A stretch of 5,619 nt of DNA, from the NCBI GenBank assembly GCA_015654495.1, contig JAATGW010000474.1:1-5619 (forward strand). Reading direction: 5' to 3'. Below, piece by piece: positions 1 to 5,619 of the stretch. This DNA comes from Chitinophagales bacterium (GTDB lineage: Bacteria > Bacteroidota > Bacteroidia > Chitinophagales > Chitinophagaceae). The notes beneath the pieces are model-generated. The model saw only the letters and a program-made list of their open reading frames with translations. It did not search any database and was not told the DNA's origin. A program made the translations under genes and the position numbers. Positions within the stretch are counted from its first letter, which is position 1, and each line of letters starts with the position of its first letter.

Positions 1-597
1 AAAATCAAGTGCGCCCATTTTAAACAGGAATCGTTCCGGATGCCAGCTCCAGTGTGCGAGAGGAGCATAAACAAGGATACTGAAAAGAGCAGTAAATAAA
101 ATGTAAGAAGTAAAACGAATTCTTTCAGCAACTGCTCCCACTACCAGACCAGGAGTGATGATAGCGAACATCAGCTGAAATACAGAAAACAGCGATTTTG
201 GAATGGTAGGTGCCAGGCTCCAGGGTTCACCTGAAACCACACCTTTGAAAAACAGGAAGGTGGTTGGATCGCCGATGAAATGCCCGAGAGAATCTCCAAA
301 ACAAAGGCTGAAACCGAATGTCACCCATATGACACTCACAATACCCGCTGCCACCACGCTTTTTATCATGGTGGAAATAACATTCTTACGATGAACCATG
401 CCACCATAGAAAAATGCCAGACCAGGCGTCATCAAAAATACCAGTGCAGTTGCTACAATGATCCAGGCAATATCTGCCCCTACATAACTTTTACCACCGT
501 CGTCAAACGTTGGTAAGGATGGCACAAAAATGGCCACGATGGCGAGAGCTGCCAGCAGAAGAAAGGGGAGTGCTTCTTTAAATCCGACTTTTTTCAT
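1..597 (-). CDS. amt: Ammonium channel/transporter Amt, N-terminal part (cut by window edge)
   Basis: Inner-membrane channel of the Amt/MEP/Rh family, which brings ammonium into the cell for assimilation by glutamine synthetase and glutamate synthase. The 199 visible codons start at the ATG at 595-597 and stay open to base 1; family members are usually about 400-450 residues, so roughly half is present. Residues 8-27 are hydrophobic (a signal peptide or first helix). Recognisable Amt segments follow: FLMTPGLAFFYGGMVHRKNV (about 55-74), GFSLCFGDSLGHFIGD (95-110), a helix ending in GLVVGAVAERIRF (150-162), LAHWSW (180-185) and GALDF (195-199). By alignment from memory with E. coli AmtB, F140 corresponds to gate residue F107, W185 to vestibule residue W148 and D198 to D160; the twin pore histidines lie beyond the window. 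No Shine-Dalgarno is seen before the start; the leader is A-rich. Only the subfamily is uncertain. Confidence 0.96.
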   Translation of the reverse strand, partial: MKKVGFKEALPFLLLAALAIVAIFVPSLPTFDDGGKSYVGADIAWIIVATALVFLMTPGLAFFYGGMVHRKNVISTMIKSVVAAGIVSVIWVTFGFSLCFGDSLGHFIGDPTTFLFFKGVVSGEPWSLAPTIPKSLFSVFQLMFAIITPGLVVGAVAERIRFTSYILFTALFSILVYAPLAHWSWHPERFLFKMGALDF

Positions 598-737
598 AAC
601 AGTTCAAATTTGGTTTACTTAAGTTGTTTGCTTTTACAAGTATAACCCCTTTGAACTTAAAAAAATCTGCTAAAACGAAGCTAAAATACATATGGTGTAA
701 ATATAAATATGTTTCAAAATAAGTGAGATTTCCTCTG

Positions 738-776
738 TAAGTAATTGACAATCAAATTAATGATTGAGCTTACTTA
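738..776. repeat. Nested inverted repeat upstream of amt
   Basis: Two nested perfect 6-bp arm pairs share one centre. The inner pair is CAATCA (749-754) and TGATTG (761-766) around a 6-base AT loop. The outer pair is TAAGTA (738-743) and TACTTA (771-776). The spacers between inner and outer arms are 5 and 4 bases. The symmetry spans 39 bases and could be an operator for a dimeric regulator or a weak RNA hairpin in the amt leader. It lies about 140 bases before the amt start codon. The repeat is seen directly; any function is inference. Confidence 0.45.
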
Positions 777-839
777 ACCTTGGGCATCAATTAATTGTTA
801 AATATTTGTTGCCAAAAACACGTAATAATAAAAGTTATT

Positions 840-883
840 ATACGATGTTTCCGGTGTGTGAAAAATACATAAAACCATCGTAT
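840..883. repeat. 8-bp inverted repeat with 28-base loop
   Basis: ATACGATG (840-847) and CATCGTAT (876-883) are perfect inverted copies separated by 28 bases. On the minus strand the second arm is followed by an AT-rich stretch without a clean T-run, so it is at best a poor terminator for the DUF3592-like gene. It could equally be a protein-binding dyad or a chance repeat. Confidence 0.35.
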
Positions 884-897
884 TTGCCTCCAAACGA

Positions 898-923
898 AGC
901 CTGTATCTCCGATGCATCAGGCT
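898..923. repeat. 6-bp inverted repeat just after the DUF3592-like gene
   Basis: AGCCTG (898-903) and CAGGCT (918-923) form a perfect stem with a 14-base loop that itself contains the palindrome GATGCATC (911-918, overlapping the arm by one base). It lies 53 bases past the stop of the minus-strand gene. No T-run follows on that strand, so I do not call it a terminator. Confidence 0.3.
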
Positions 924-976
924 GAACAGATCACAGGTATATATAAGAAATTTATTTCGACTATAGCTATCCGTAA

Positions 977-1414
977 CTAATTTTCGAGAAAGATAAAAGG
1001 AGACTTTTTTGAAAACCGGATGCTGGATTTGTAAGGAATCAGCGAACGATGTACCATCAGAATAAGTATGATCAGCAGCGGCATAGCACTATAAAAAAAA
1101 GAAGGTGCCCAGAGACCGCTGAAATCAGCAAGTCGGGCGTCAGCCGGATTATTTTTCAGATACCTCACCGGCACTTTTGTTCCAGGCTCAATAAAAATAT
1201 TATCTGTACTGTTGAAGATGATCGTATCGTGATTTGCCTCAAATGCTATTACGGTATAATTGTGTACCAGCTGTCCCGTATATTCCTTACCAATAAACGA
1301 TGCAATGCCTGTTGTTTTCTCAGAACGTAAGAGCCAGATCAGATTCACTAAATAAAACGGCAAAACGAATACGATCAATAGCAGTATAATAAAGTAAACC
1401 CTTCTTATTTTCAT
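977..1414 (-). CDS. Small two-helix membrane protein, DUF3592-like
   Basis: A 145-residue protein of unknown function. A basic start (MKIRR) precedes a transmembrane helix at about residues 7-29. A soluble segment at about 30-103 follows, then a second helix at about 104-121 and a basic, serine-rich tail. The charge pattern suggests both ends are cytoplasmic and the middle is outside. The middle carries 'GKEYTGQLV' (42-50) and 'EPGTKVPVRYLKNNPADARL' (76-95). Such an 'exported loop, then PG..VPV.Y...NP..A, then helix' layout is what I know from DUF3592 proteins, so I assign it there tentatively. No Shine-Dalgarno is apparent upstream of the ATG at 1412-1414. It stands alone: amt lies 379 bases downstream on the same strand, and a 625-base gap lies upstream. 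No promoter could be recognised. That it is a real gene is fairly sure from the coherent membrane topology; its function is not known. Confidence 0.8.
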   Translation of the reverse strand: MKIRRVYFIILLLIVFVLPFYLVNLIWLLRSEKTTGIASFIGKEYTGQLVHNYTVIAFEANHDTIIFNSTDNIFIEPGTKVPVRYLKNNPADARLADFSGLWAPSFFYSAMPLLIILILMVHRSLIPYKSSIRFSKKSPFIFLEN

Positions 1415-1666
1415 AGCGGGATAAAAGTAGTCTTCATATGGCTACCATTATCTTAAATTCTGCGAAACATCTTAAACGTTTTGTAAAATCACTTATCGCC
1501 TGGGTTTTGAAACCTTGCGGGACCAGGTGAATTTCAGACAGACCGAAAACCGGAGAAAAAATAATTTGTATTTAATCAGTCGGCCCTTTCTATAATCCCT
1601 CCACTGAATTCCTGTCGGATTCGGGTTGATCCATCCATAATTGCAACAAAACAAGGTGAAAACGAA

Positions 1667-1688
1667 CTTTCATTATTGTTAATGAAAG
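1667..1688. repeat. Perfect 9-bp inverted repeat with 4-base loop
   Basis: CTTTCATTA (1667-1675) and TAATGAAAG (1680-1688) are exact inverted copies around TTGT. Seven A residues follow directly on the plus strand (1689-1695). On neither strand do T residues follow the stem, so it is not an intrinsic terminator. A compact symmetric site fits a regulator operator or an RNA hairpin. It lies about 250 bases upstream of the DUF3592-like gene and about 350 upstream of the lipoprotein gene, so its target is unclear. Confidence 0.5.
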
Positions 1689-1733
1689 AAAAAAATGGGC
1701 TGATAAGATGCTGAGTGAAATTTTTTTATCAGC
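1689..1733 (-). terminator. Possible intrinsic terminator on the minus strand, no obvious gene before it
   Basis: Arms GCTGATAA (1699-1706) and TTATCAGC (1726-1733) pair perfectly with a 19-base loop; a G-T wobble and one A-T pair could extend the stem. Read on the minus strand, the stem is followed by CCA and then seven T residues (complement of 1689-1695). The large loop and three-base spacer make it a weak match to a rho-independent terminator. It would end a minus-strand transcript started within the gap, for which no gene is recognised. Confidence 0.3.
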
Positions 1734-1831
1734 AGGCTCTCACACCTCCTGATATATTTTGCAATTCGTTTTGTTAATTTCTGTTTTTAATGCTGGCATT
1801 TTCAGAATGCGGCTGTAATAATGATGACTAA

Positions 1832-1999
1832 TTCAAGGCCTGCGCCTATACTCTCCTTAATAAATATTACATGCTTAAAAGTTCCCTGGTAGTGTTCCGG
1901 GTCTTTGCAATTTTTTGGGATTTCATATTGGTTGCAGCCCGGGAAGTGCATTAAGACAATTTTAGGATTTAGAATACAACGATCTGTTTTCAAGGCCTG
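1832..1999. repeat. 11-bp direct repeat TTCAAGGCCTG, two copies
   Basis: Exact copies lie at 1832-1842 and 1989-1999, 157 bases apart, each containing the palindrome AGGCCT. The second copy ends 40 bases before the lipoprotein start codon, within its likely promoter. They could be paired regulator sites or a relic of a duplication, but an 11-base match is not rare by chance in a window of this size. Confidence 0.3.
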
Positions 2000-2020
2000 T
2001 CTACATAGCGCATAAATTTT
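1989..2020 (+). promoter_or_regulatory. Weak candidate promoter for the lipoprotein gene
   Basis: TAAATTTT at 2013-2020 is one base off the Bacteroidota -7 element TAnnTTTG. The expected -33 TTTG is replaced by a T-rich stretch ending near 1990. Transcription would start near 2027, leaving a very short, AT-rich leader without Shine-Dalgarno. The match is poor and the surrounding sequence is AT-rich, so this is a guess. Confidence 0.2.
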
Positions 2021-2039
2021 TTTAAATAAACTATTTCAT

Positions 2040-2792
2040 ATGAAAAATTACAGATGGGCTGCTTACAGCTCAGTGATGTTAGTTTTAACAATTGTTTTAT
2101 TTGGTTCCTGTAAAAAGTCGGATGCGCCCACATACAACGAAAAAGTTGCAGGCCTGATGGCTTTTAACCTTGCAACCGATCAGGTAGTTACTTTGAATAT
2201 TTCAGGTAATACTTTTACCTATCCGCTATCATTTGGTAACTATAACGGAGGTTATGCCGGAATCTATCCCGGCACAAGAAAGGTTGAAGCGGTTAACTAT
2301 TACAACTATCGTTCTGTAGCTTCAGCAACAAAAGAGTTCGAGGTAAACAAGGTCTACTCGAGCTTTATTGTAGGTACTGACAGTGCCTATCAGAATGTGA
2401 TTGTAAATGATAATCTTGACAGCACATTTGCCTCTTCAGGCAAAGCCTTTGTCCGCTTCATCAATGCTATTGATGGCTCAAATGATGCGGTAGTATCCAT
2501 CGGTACTGAGCTCAGCAATAAAACTGCACCTTATGCTCAGGTGTCTGACTATGTGGAACTAACTCCTGGTGAATTAGCTGTTCAGTTGAAAGGCGATAGC
2601 TTAAATGCGAATCGTAGTATCAGGTTTGAAGAAAAGAAGGTGTATACTCTTCTGCTTCTTCCGGGCGAGACCTCGTCTGATTCTGCTCAGATCAAATACA
2701 TAGTTAATGGCACCTATGATGAACTGGTTAGCGCCGGTGAATCTAAAATTTCAGGTTCCATGCAATCGTCAAAAGCTCCGGCTTTAAAATAG
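2040..2792 (+). CDS. Secreted lipoprotein with two DUF4397-like halves
   Basis: A 250-residue predicted lipoprotein. The signal is a charged start, a hydrophobic stretch at about residues 7-22 and the cleavage site FGS|C with the lipid-bearing cysteine at C24. It is followed by KKSD, a typical Bacteroidota arrangement; lysines rather than a surface-export acidic run make the final location (periplasm or surface) undecided. The body has two similar halves, about 36-112 and 135-209. Each has an opening 'GLMAFNLA' or 'AFVRFINAIDGSNDAVVSIG' strand, a 'Y..v.pG' element (Y72 to G78; Y171 to G177) and a closing 'Y.s.iVG' or 'YTLLLLPG' strand. The second half matches what I know of DUF4397 (VRFINA...D.VSIG...Y.ELTPG...YTLLL); the first is a more diverged copy. 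No catalytic residues are apparent; a structural or ligand-binding role is possible but unproven. It is transcribed alone, convergent with gltBD. The ATG at 2040 lies directly before the signal sequence; no Shine-Dalgarno is seen. Confidence 0.88.
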   Translation: MKNYRWAAYSSVMLVLTIVLFGSCKKSDAPTYNEKVAGLMAFNLATDQVVTLNISGNTFTYPLSFGNYNGGYAGIYPGTRKVEAVNYYNYRSVASATKEFEVNKVYSSFIVGTDSAYQNVIVNDNLDSTFASSGKAFVRFINAIDGSNDAVVSIGTELSNKTAPYAQVSDYVELTPGELAVQLKGDSLNANRSIRFEEKKVYTLLLLPGETSSDSAQIKYIVNGTYDELVSAGESKISGSMQSSKAPALK

Positions 2793-2818
2793 TTAGGGTT
2801 CTGATAAAACACAGAAAT

Positions 2819-2846
2819 GGCCGGTGAAAACCGGCCTTTTTGTTTT
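2819..2846 (+). terminator. Strong intrinsic terminator after the lipoprotein gene
   Basis: A 7-bp GC-rich stem, GGCCGGT (2819-2825) with ACCGGCC (2830-2836), is closed by a GAAA tetraloop. It is followed by TTTTTGTTTT (2837-2846), 26 bases after the stop codon. GAAA is a GNRA loop, which stabilises RNA hairpins. This is a textbook rho-independent terminator and shows that the lipoprotein transcript ends before the convergent gltBD operon. Confidence 0.93.
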
Positions 2847-2940
2847 AAAATGGTGGGGGAACTCCAGTTAGTAAAAATGAATCAGGTAAACAGATTGTTT
2901 GGTTAACTATTTAGCTGGCTTCTCTGCCAGAAGTTCTTTA

Positions 2941-2975
2941 TAAAAGAAAAAGGATGATGAAAAGATCACCATCCT
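2941..2975 (-). terminator. Intrinsic terminator of the gltBD operon
   Basis: Read on the minus strand, AGGATGGTG (2975-2967) pairs with CATCATCCT (2959-2951) with one mismatch and a 7-base loop. It is followed directly by T-rich TTTTCTTTTA (2950-2941). It begins 22 bases after the gltD stop codon. Another small hairpin, CTGGC/GCCAG at 2915-2930, lies between this terminator and the lipoprotein terminator but has no T-run on either strand. Confidence 0.85.
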
Positions 2976-2997
2976 AATCTATAGAATTTCAATTAGT

Positions 2998-4497
2998 TTA
3001 TAATGCTATAAGATTCGCATCTTTTGATTCAAGTAAAGATTCGCCCATCAGGTACAGATCCACTTTACGGGCGCACTCACGACCTTCGCTGATAGCCCAT
3101 ACAACAAGTGACTGACCGCGCCTCATATCACCGCATGCAAAAACCCGCGAAATATTTGTATGAAATTCTTTCTCACCTGCTTTTACATTTCCTCTTTCAT
3201 CAAGCTCTACGCCGAGTTCATTTATTAATCCTTCAGGTTGAGGTTTTACAAATCCCATCGCAAGTAATACCATTTCAGCGGGAATCTCGCGCTCGCTTCC
3301 AGGTCTTTCCACGAATTGTGCCGGCCTTCCATCTTCGGTGAATTTCCATTCCAGGTCCACAAGTTTCAGGGCTTTGAGGTTTCCTTTTTCATCGCCCATA
3401 AATTCTTTTGTTGCAATGGCCCAATGTCTTTCAACTCCTTCTTCATGCGAAGAAGAGGTTTTCAAAATAATCGGGTATGTGGGCCATGGCATAAACGTTG
3501 TTCTGTCGCCCGGAGGTTTAGGAAGCAATTCAAACTGGGTGACCGATTTTGCACCGTGTCTGTTTGAAGTACCAACGCAATCGCTGCCTGTATCACCACC
3601 TCCGATAACAATTACATTTTTGCCTTTTGCACTGAGTTCTTTATAAACAATATTGCTCTCCAGTCCTGCGTTCGCTAAAGGATCGAGACCTGCAACTCTT
3701 TTATTTTGTTGCTTGAGGAATTGCATAGCATAATGAATACCGTTCAATTCCCTTCCAGGTATAGCCAGGTCGCGGGGAACTGTTGAACCACCGGCAAGTA
3801 CAATGGAATGGAATTCACGCAGGATATCATTAAGACTGATATTTACGCCCACATTAGCATGACAGCGGAATATTACGCCTTCTTCTTCCATCAATTTGAT
3901 CCTGCGGTCGATCACCCATTTTTCGAGTTTAAAATCAGGTATGCCATACCGTAATAACCCGCCCGGTGCATCGTCTCTTTCAAAAACAGTAACAAGGTGA
4001 CCGGCATAATTGAGCTGTGCTGCTGCAGCCAGCCCTGCCGGGCCGGATCCGATAACAGCAATTTTTTTTCCGCTCCTGATATTTGGTTTACGCGCATTTA
4101 CAAGACCCTTGTCAAATGCTATTTCTATAATATGCTTTTCGATTTCTTCAATTGCTACGGGAGGCTGATTGATCCCCAGTACGCAGGAGGACTCACAAGG
4201 CGCAGGGCAAATCCTGCCTGTGAACTCCGGAAAATTATTTGTTGAACGCAGGATATCATATGCTTCTTCCCAGCTTTGTCTGAATATTGCATCATTGAAT
4301 TCCGGAATAATATTTCCCAGCGGGCAACCATGATGACAAAAAGGTACGCCGCAATTCATGCAGCGTGCTGCCTGGTTATTCAGTTTGTTTTCACTGTACC
4401 GGTCAACAAATTCACGGTAGTGATTCAGCCTTTCTGCGACTGGTTTTTTGCCCGGCAATTCACGGGTAAATTCAATAAATCCTGTTGGTTTGCCCAT
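2998..4497 (-). CDS. gltD: Glutamate synthase small (beta) subunit GltD
   Basis: The NAD(P)H-oxidising subunit of glutamate synthase (GOGAT). It takes electrons from NAD(P)H through FAD and iron-sulfur clusters to GltB, which makes glutamate from glutamine and 2-oxoglutarate in the cytoplasm. The 499 residues include an N-terminal Fe-S domain with cysteines C46, C49, C54, C58 (CxxCxxxxCxxxC) and a second set C97, C101, C105. The FAD-binding GSGPAG is at 150-155 and the pyridine nucleotide-binding GGGDTG at 299-304. The C-terminal FAD motif CGDMRRGQSLVVWAISEGR is at 455-473. It is slightly longer than E. coli GltD (472 residues). The segment with TSSSHEEGVERHW (347-359) is, from memory, typical of the longer GltD type. 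No key residue is missing. The start MGKPTGF is the usual GltD start. The gene lies 12 bases after gltB and is surely co-transcribed with it; no Shine-Dalgarno is seen in that gap. Whether NADH or NADPH is used cannot be told by eye. Confidence 0.98.
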   Translation of the reverse strand: MGKPTGFIEFTRELPGKKPVAERLNHYREFVDRYSENKLNNQAARCMNCGVPFCHHGCPLGNIIPEFNDAIFRQSWEEAYDILRSTNNFPEFTGRICPAPCESSCVLGINQPPVAIEEIEKHIIEIAFDKGLVNARKPNIRSGKKIAVIGSGPAGLAAAAQLNYAGHLVTVFERDDAPGGLLRYGIPDFKLEKWVIDRRIKLMEEEGVIFRCHANVGVNISLNDILREFHSIVLAGGSTVPRDLAIPGRELNGIHYAMQFLKQQNKRVAGLDPLANAGLESNIVYKELSAKGKNVIVIGGGDTGSDCVGTSNRHGAKSVTQFELLPKPPGDRTTFMPWPTYPIILKTSSSHEEGVERHWAIATKEFMGDEKGNLKALKLVDLEWKFTEDGRPAQFVERPGSEREIPAEMVLLAMGFVKPQPEGLINELGVELDERGNVKAGEKEFHTNISRVFACGDMRRGQSLVVWAISEGRECARKVDLYLMGESLLESKDANLIAL

Positions 4498-4509
4498 TTA
4501 AAGAAATGC

Positions 4510-5619
4510 TTATTTATTGATCGTATTTAAAACGCCGGTTTTAATCTGCAGCGCTTTTTTATAATCTTTTGGAAATACCTTGATAAAATGCTGCAGCTGA
4601 TTATCGAAATCATCGAGCACGAATTTGGCTACTGTGCTTCCGGTATAGAGGTAGTGATCGTAGATCAGCTGTTTTAACCGGGTTGCTTCACCATTTTCAA
4701 CAGGATCGAGATCAACCATTTCAGGATTTACAAGGGAATTGAATGTTCCTTTGGTATCATACACATATGCGATACCTCCACTCATACCTGCTGCGAAATT
4801 TCTTCCGGTAGCGCCGAGAATTACAACAGTACCCCCGGTCATATATTCGCAGCCATGATCACCGACACCTTCCACAACAGCTTCTCCGCCTGAATTACGA
4901 ACGCAGAAACGTTCTCCTGCTTTTCCGCGGATATAGGCTGATCCTGAAGTCGCGCCATAAAAAGCAACATTTCCAATGATGATATTTTCTTCAGGTATAT
5001 ATCCTGCTTCGCGTGGAGGATAAACAATCAATCTTGCACCACTCAATCCTTTGCCGAAATAGTCATTCGCATCACCTTCAAGTTCGAGCGTTACACCATG
5101 TGTATTAAATGCGCCGAAACTTTGGCCTGCTGTTCCATTAAATTTAAAATGAATAGTATTATCAGGTAATCCGGCTCCTTTGTATTTCTTGCTTATTTCA
5201 TTGGATAACATGGTACCGGTTGTACGATCGGTATTCTTTATCGTGAATTCGGCATATACTTTTTCACTGTTTTCCAATGCCGGTTTTGCTTTTTCTATCA
5301 GTTTCCAATCCAGCACGTTTGCCAGGCCATGATCCTGTTCTTCCTGTTTGTATTGCCCGATATATGGAGAAGCCGGCTCACGGTACAGAATAGGCGATAA
5401 GTCCAGTTTACTGTATTTCCAGTGATTGATATTATCGCGAACGACGAGGTTTTCCACCTGGCCCACCATTTCATTTATAGTCCTGTAGCCAAGTTCGGCC
5501 ATGATTTCACGAAGCTCTCTTGTAAGGAAATGGATGAAATTAACAACATAATCAGCCGCGCCATTAAAACGTTTCCTTAATTCCGGATCCTGGGTGGCAA
5601 CACCAACAGGGCAGGTATT
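4510..5619 (-). CDS. gltB: Glutamate synthase large (alpha) subunit GltB, C-terminal part (cut by window edge)
   Basis: The glutamine-splitting and glutamate-forming subunit of GOGAT. The window has the last 369 codons; the frame is open to base 5619, and the ATG at 5500-5502 is an internal methionine, not the start. GltB is usually about 1,500 residues, so the N-terminal amidotransferase and most of the FMN domain lie outside. The visible part begins NTCPVGVATQDPELRKRF, the end of the FMN/Fe-S region. Its cysteine (codon 5611-5613) matches the last ligand of the 3Fe-4S cluster in the family pattern Cx5Cx4C. From about residue 155 to 290 of the visible part comes the glycine-rich GXGXG right-handed helix domain (for example GTAGQSFGAF, GARLIVYPP, GNVAFYGATSG, TGGTVVILGATGRNFAAGMSGG). 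The end, with 'VYDTKGTFNSLVNPEMVDL' and 'HFIKVFPKDYKKAL', matches typical GltB C-termini. The stop is TAA at 4512-4510. No sign of damage. Confidence 0.97.
   Translation of the reverse strand, partial: NTCPVGVATQDPELRKRFNGAADYVVNFIHFLTRELREIMAELGYRTINEMVGQVENLVVRDNINHWKYSKLDLSPILYREPASPYIGQYKQEEQDHGLANVLDWKLIEKAKPALENSEKVYAEFTIKNTDRTTGTMLSNEISKKYKGAGLPDNTIHFKFNGTAGQSFGAFNTHGVTLELEGDANDYFGKGLSGARLIVYPPREAGYIPEENIIIGNVAFYGATSGSAYIRGKAGERFCVRNSGGEAVVEGVGDHGCEYMTGGTVVILGATGRNFAAGMSGGIAYVYDTKGTFNSLVNPEMVDLDPVENGEATRLKQLIYDHYLYTGSTVAKFVLDDFDNQLQHFIKVFPKDYKKALQIKTGVLNTINK

Larger units (their letters stand above)
598..976. promoter_or_regulatory. Noncoding region upstream of amt, rich in inverted repeats
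   Basis: This 379-base AT-rich gap separates the stop of the DUF3592-like gene from the start of amt, both on the minus strand, so it should hold the amt promoter and leader. I see no open reading frame worth calling. It contains several dyads, three of which are listed separately, plus a 10-bp palindrome CAATTAATTG at 788-797 and a small AT-only hairpin at 823-840. A weak match to the Bacteroidota -7 element (TAnnTTTG) is TATACTTG on the minus strand (644-637), about 40 bases before the start codon. No matching TTTG element lies at the expected distance, so the promoter is not placed. No clear intrinsic terminator follows the upstream gene, so read-through into amt is possible. Confidence 0.5.
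1415..2039. other. Long noncoding gap between divergent genes
   Basis: This 625-base stretch separates the minus-strand DUF3592-like gene from the plus-strand lipoprotein gene and should hold both promoters. No convincing gene is present: the longest frame (minus strand, 1802-1993) has only a TTG start, resembles nothing I recognise and lacks a ribosome binding site. Structures visible include GGTTTTGAAACC (1503-1514), a perfect 9-bp hairpin (1667-1688), a terminator-like hairpin read on the minus strand (1689-1733), an imperfect GC-containing dyad with arms at 1895-1910 and 1932-1945, and an 11-bp direct repeat. Six hundred bases is long for a simple promoter region, so an unannotated small RNA or a decayed gene is possible. 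Confidence 0.5.

Noticed and set aside
203..516. Plus-strand frames inside amt
   Set aside because: They lie opposite a clear Amt coding region and their products look like nothing known; they are shadows.
637..644. TATACTTG on the minus strand as the amt -7 promoter element
   Set aside because: It is one base off consensus and no TTTG element lies at the expected distance, so it is mentioned only within the upstream region.
1790..1831. 13-codon plus-strand frame (MLAFSECGCNNDD) as a leader peptide
   Set aside because: It is very short, has no ribosome binding site and no attenuator structure after it, and its composition does not point to an amino-acid operon.
1802..1993. 63-codon open frame on the minus strand as a gene
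   Set aside because: It begins with TTG with no in-frame ATG before it, has no ribosome binding site, and the product matches no family I recognise. It is kept only as part of the possible transcript finding.
2915..2930. CTGGC/GCCAG hairpin as a third terminator in the convergent gap
   Set aside because: The stem is only 5 bp and no T-run follows on either strand.
5500..5502. ATG as the start of a shorter protein
   Set aside because: The frame stays open upstream to the window edge and encodes the GltB segment NTCPVGVATQDPELR, so this is an internal methionine.

Overview
The window looks like a chromosomal segment from a member of the Bacteroidota, most likely Chitinophagaceae or a close relative. 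The evidence is an AT-rich genome with no clear Shine-Dalgarno sequence in front of any of the three start codons checked closely (amt, the lipoprotein gene and gltD), a lipoprotein with the Bacteroidota-style 'FGSCKK' signal, and Amt and GltBD proteins of ordinary bacterial type. This assignment is by inspection only; no database was searched.

Layout. Positions 1-597 (minus strand) hold the first 199 codons of an ammonium channel gene (amt), which runs off the left edge. Positions 598-976 are noncoding, lie in front of amt and contain several inverted repeats. Positions 977-1414 (minus) encode a small two-helix membrane protein resembling DUF3592. Positions 1415-2039 are a 625-base noncoding gap between two divergent genes, with several dyads. 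Positions 2040-2792 (plus) encode a secreted lipoprotein with two DUF4397-like halves, followed by a strong intrinsic terminator. Positions 2998-4497 (minus) are gltD. Positions 4510-5619 (minus) are the 3' part of gltB, which runs off the right edge. gltB and gltD are 12 bases apart and read as one operon, ending in a good intrinsic terminator at 2941-2975.

How the genes fit together. Amt brings in ammonium. Glutamine synthetase (not in the window) fixes it into glutamine, and the GltB/GltD glutamate synthase makes two glutamates from glutamine and 2-oxoglutarate with NAD(P)H. Both ends of the window therefore belong to ammonium assimilation. The two genes between them (DUF3592-like protein and DUF4397-like lipoprotein) have no evident role in nitrogen metabolism. 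The lipoprotein gene has its own terminator and runs opposite to its neighbours.

I found no mobile element, CRISPR array, tRNA or rRNA, and no convincing new biological system. What merits a second look is the two noncoding gaps with their dyads, and the unassigned lipoprotein.
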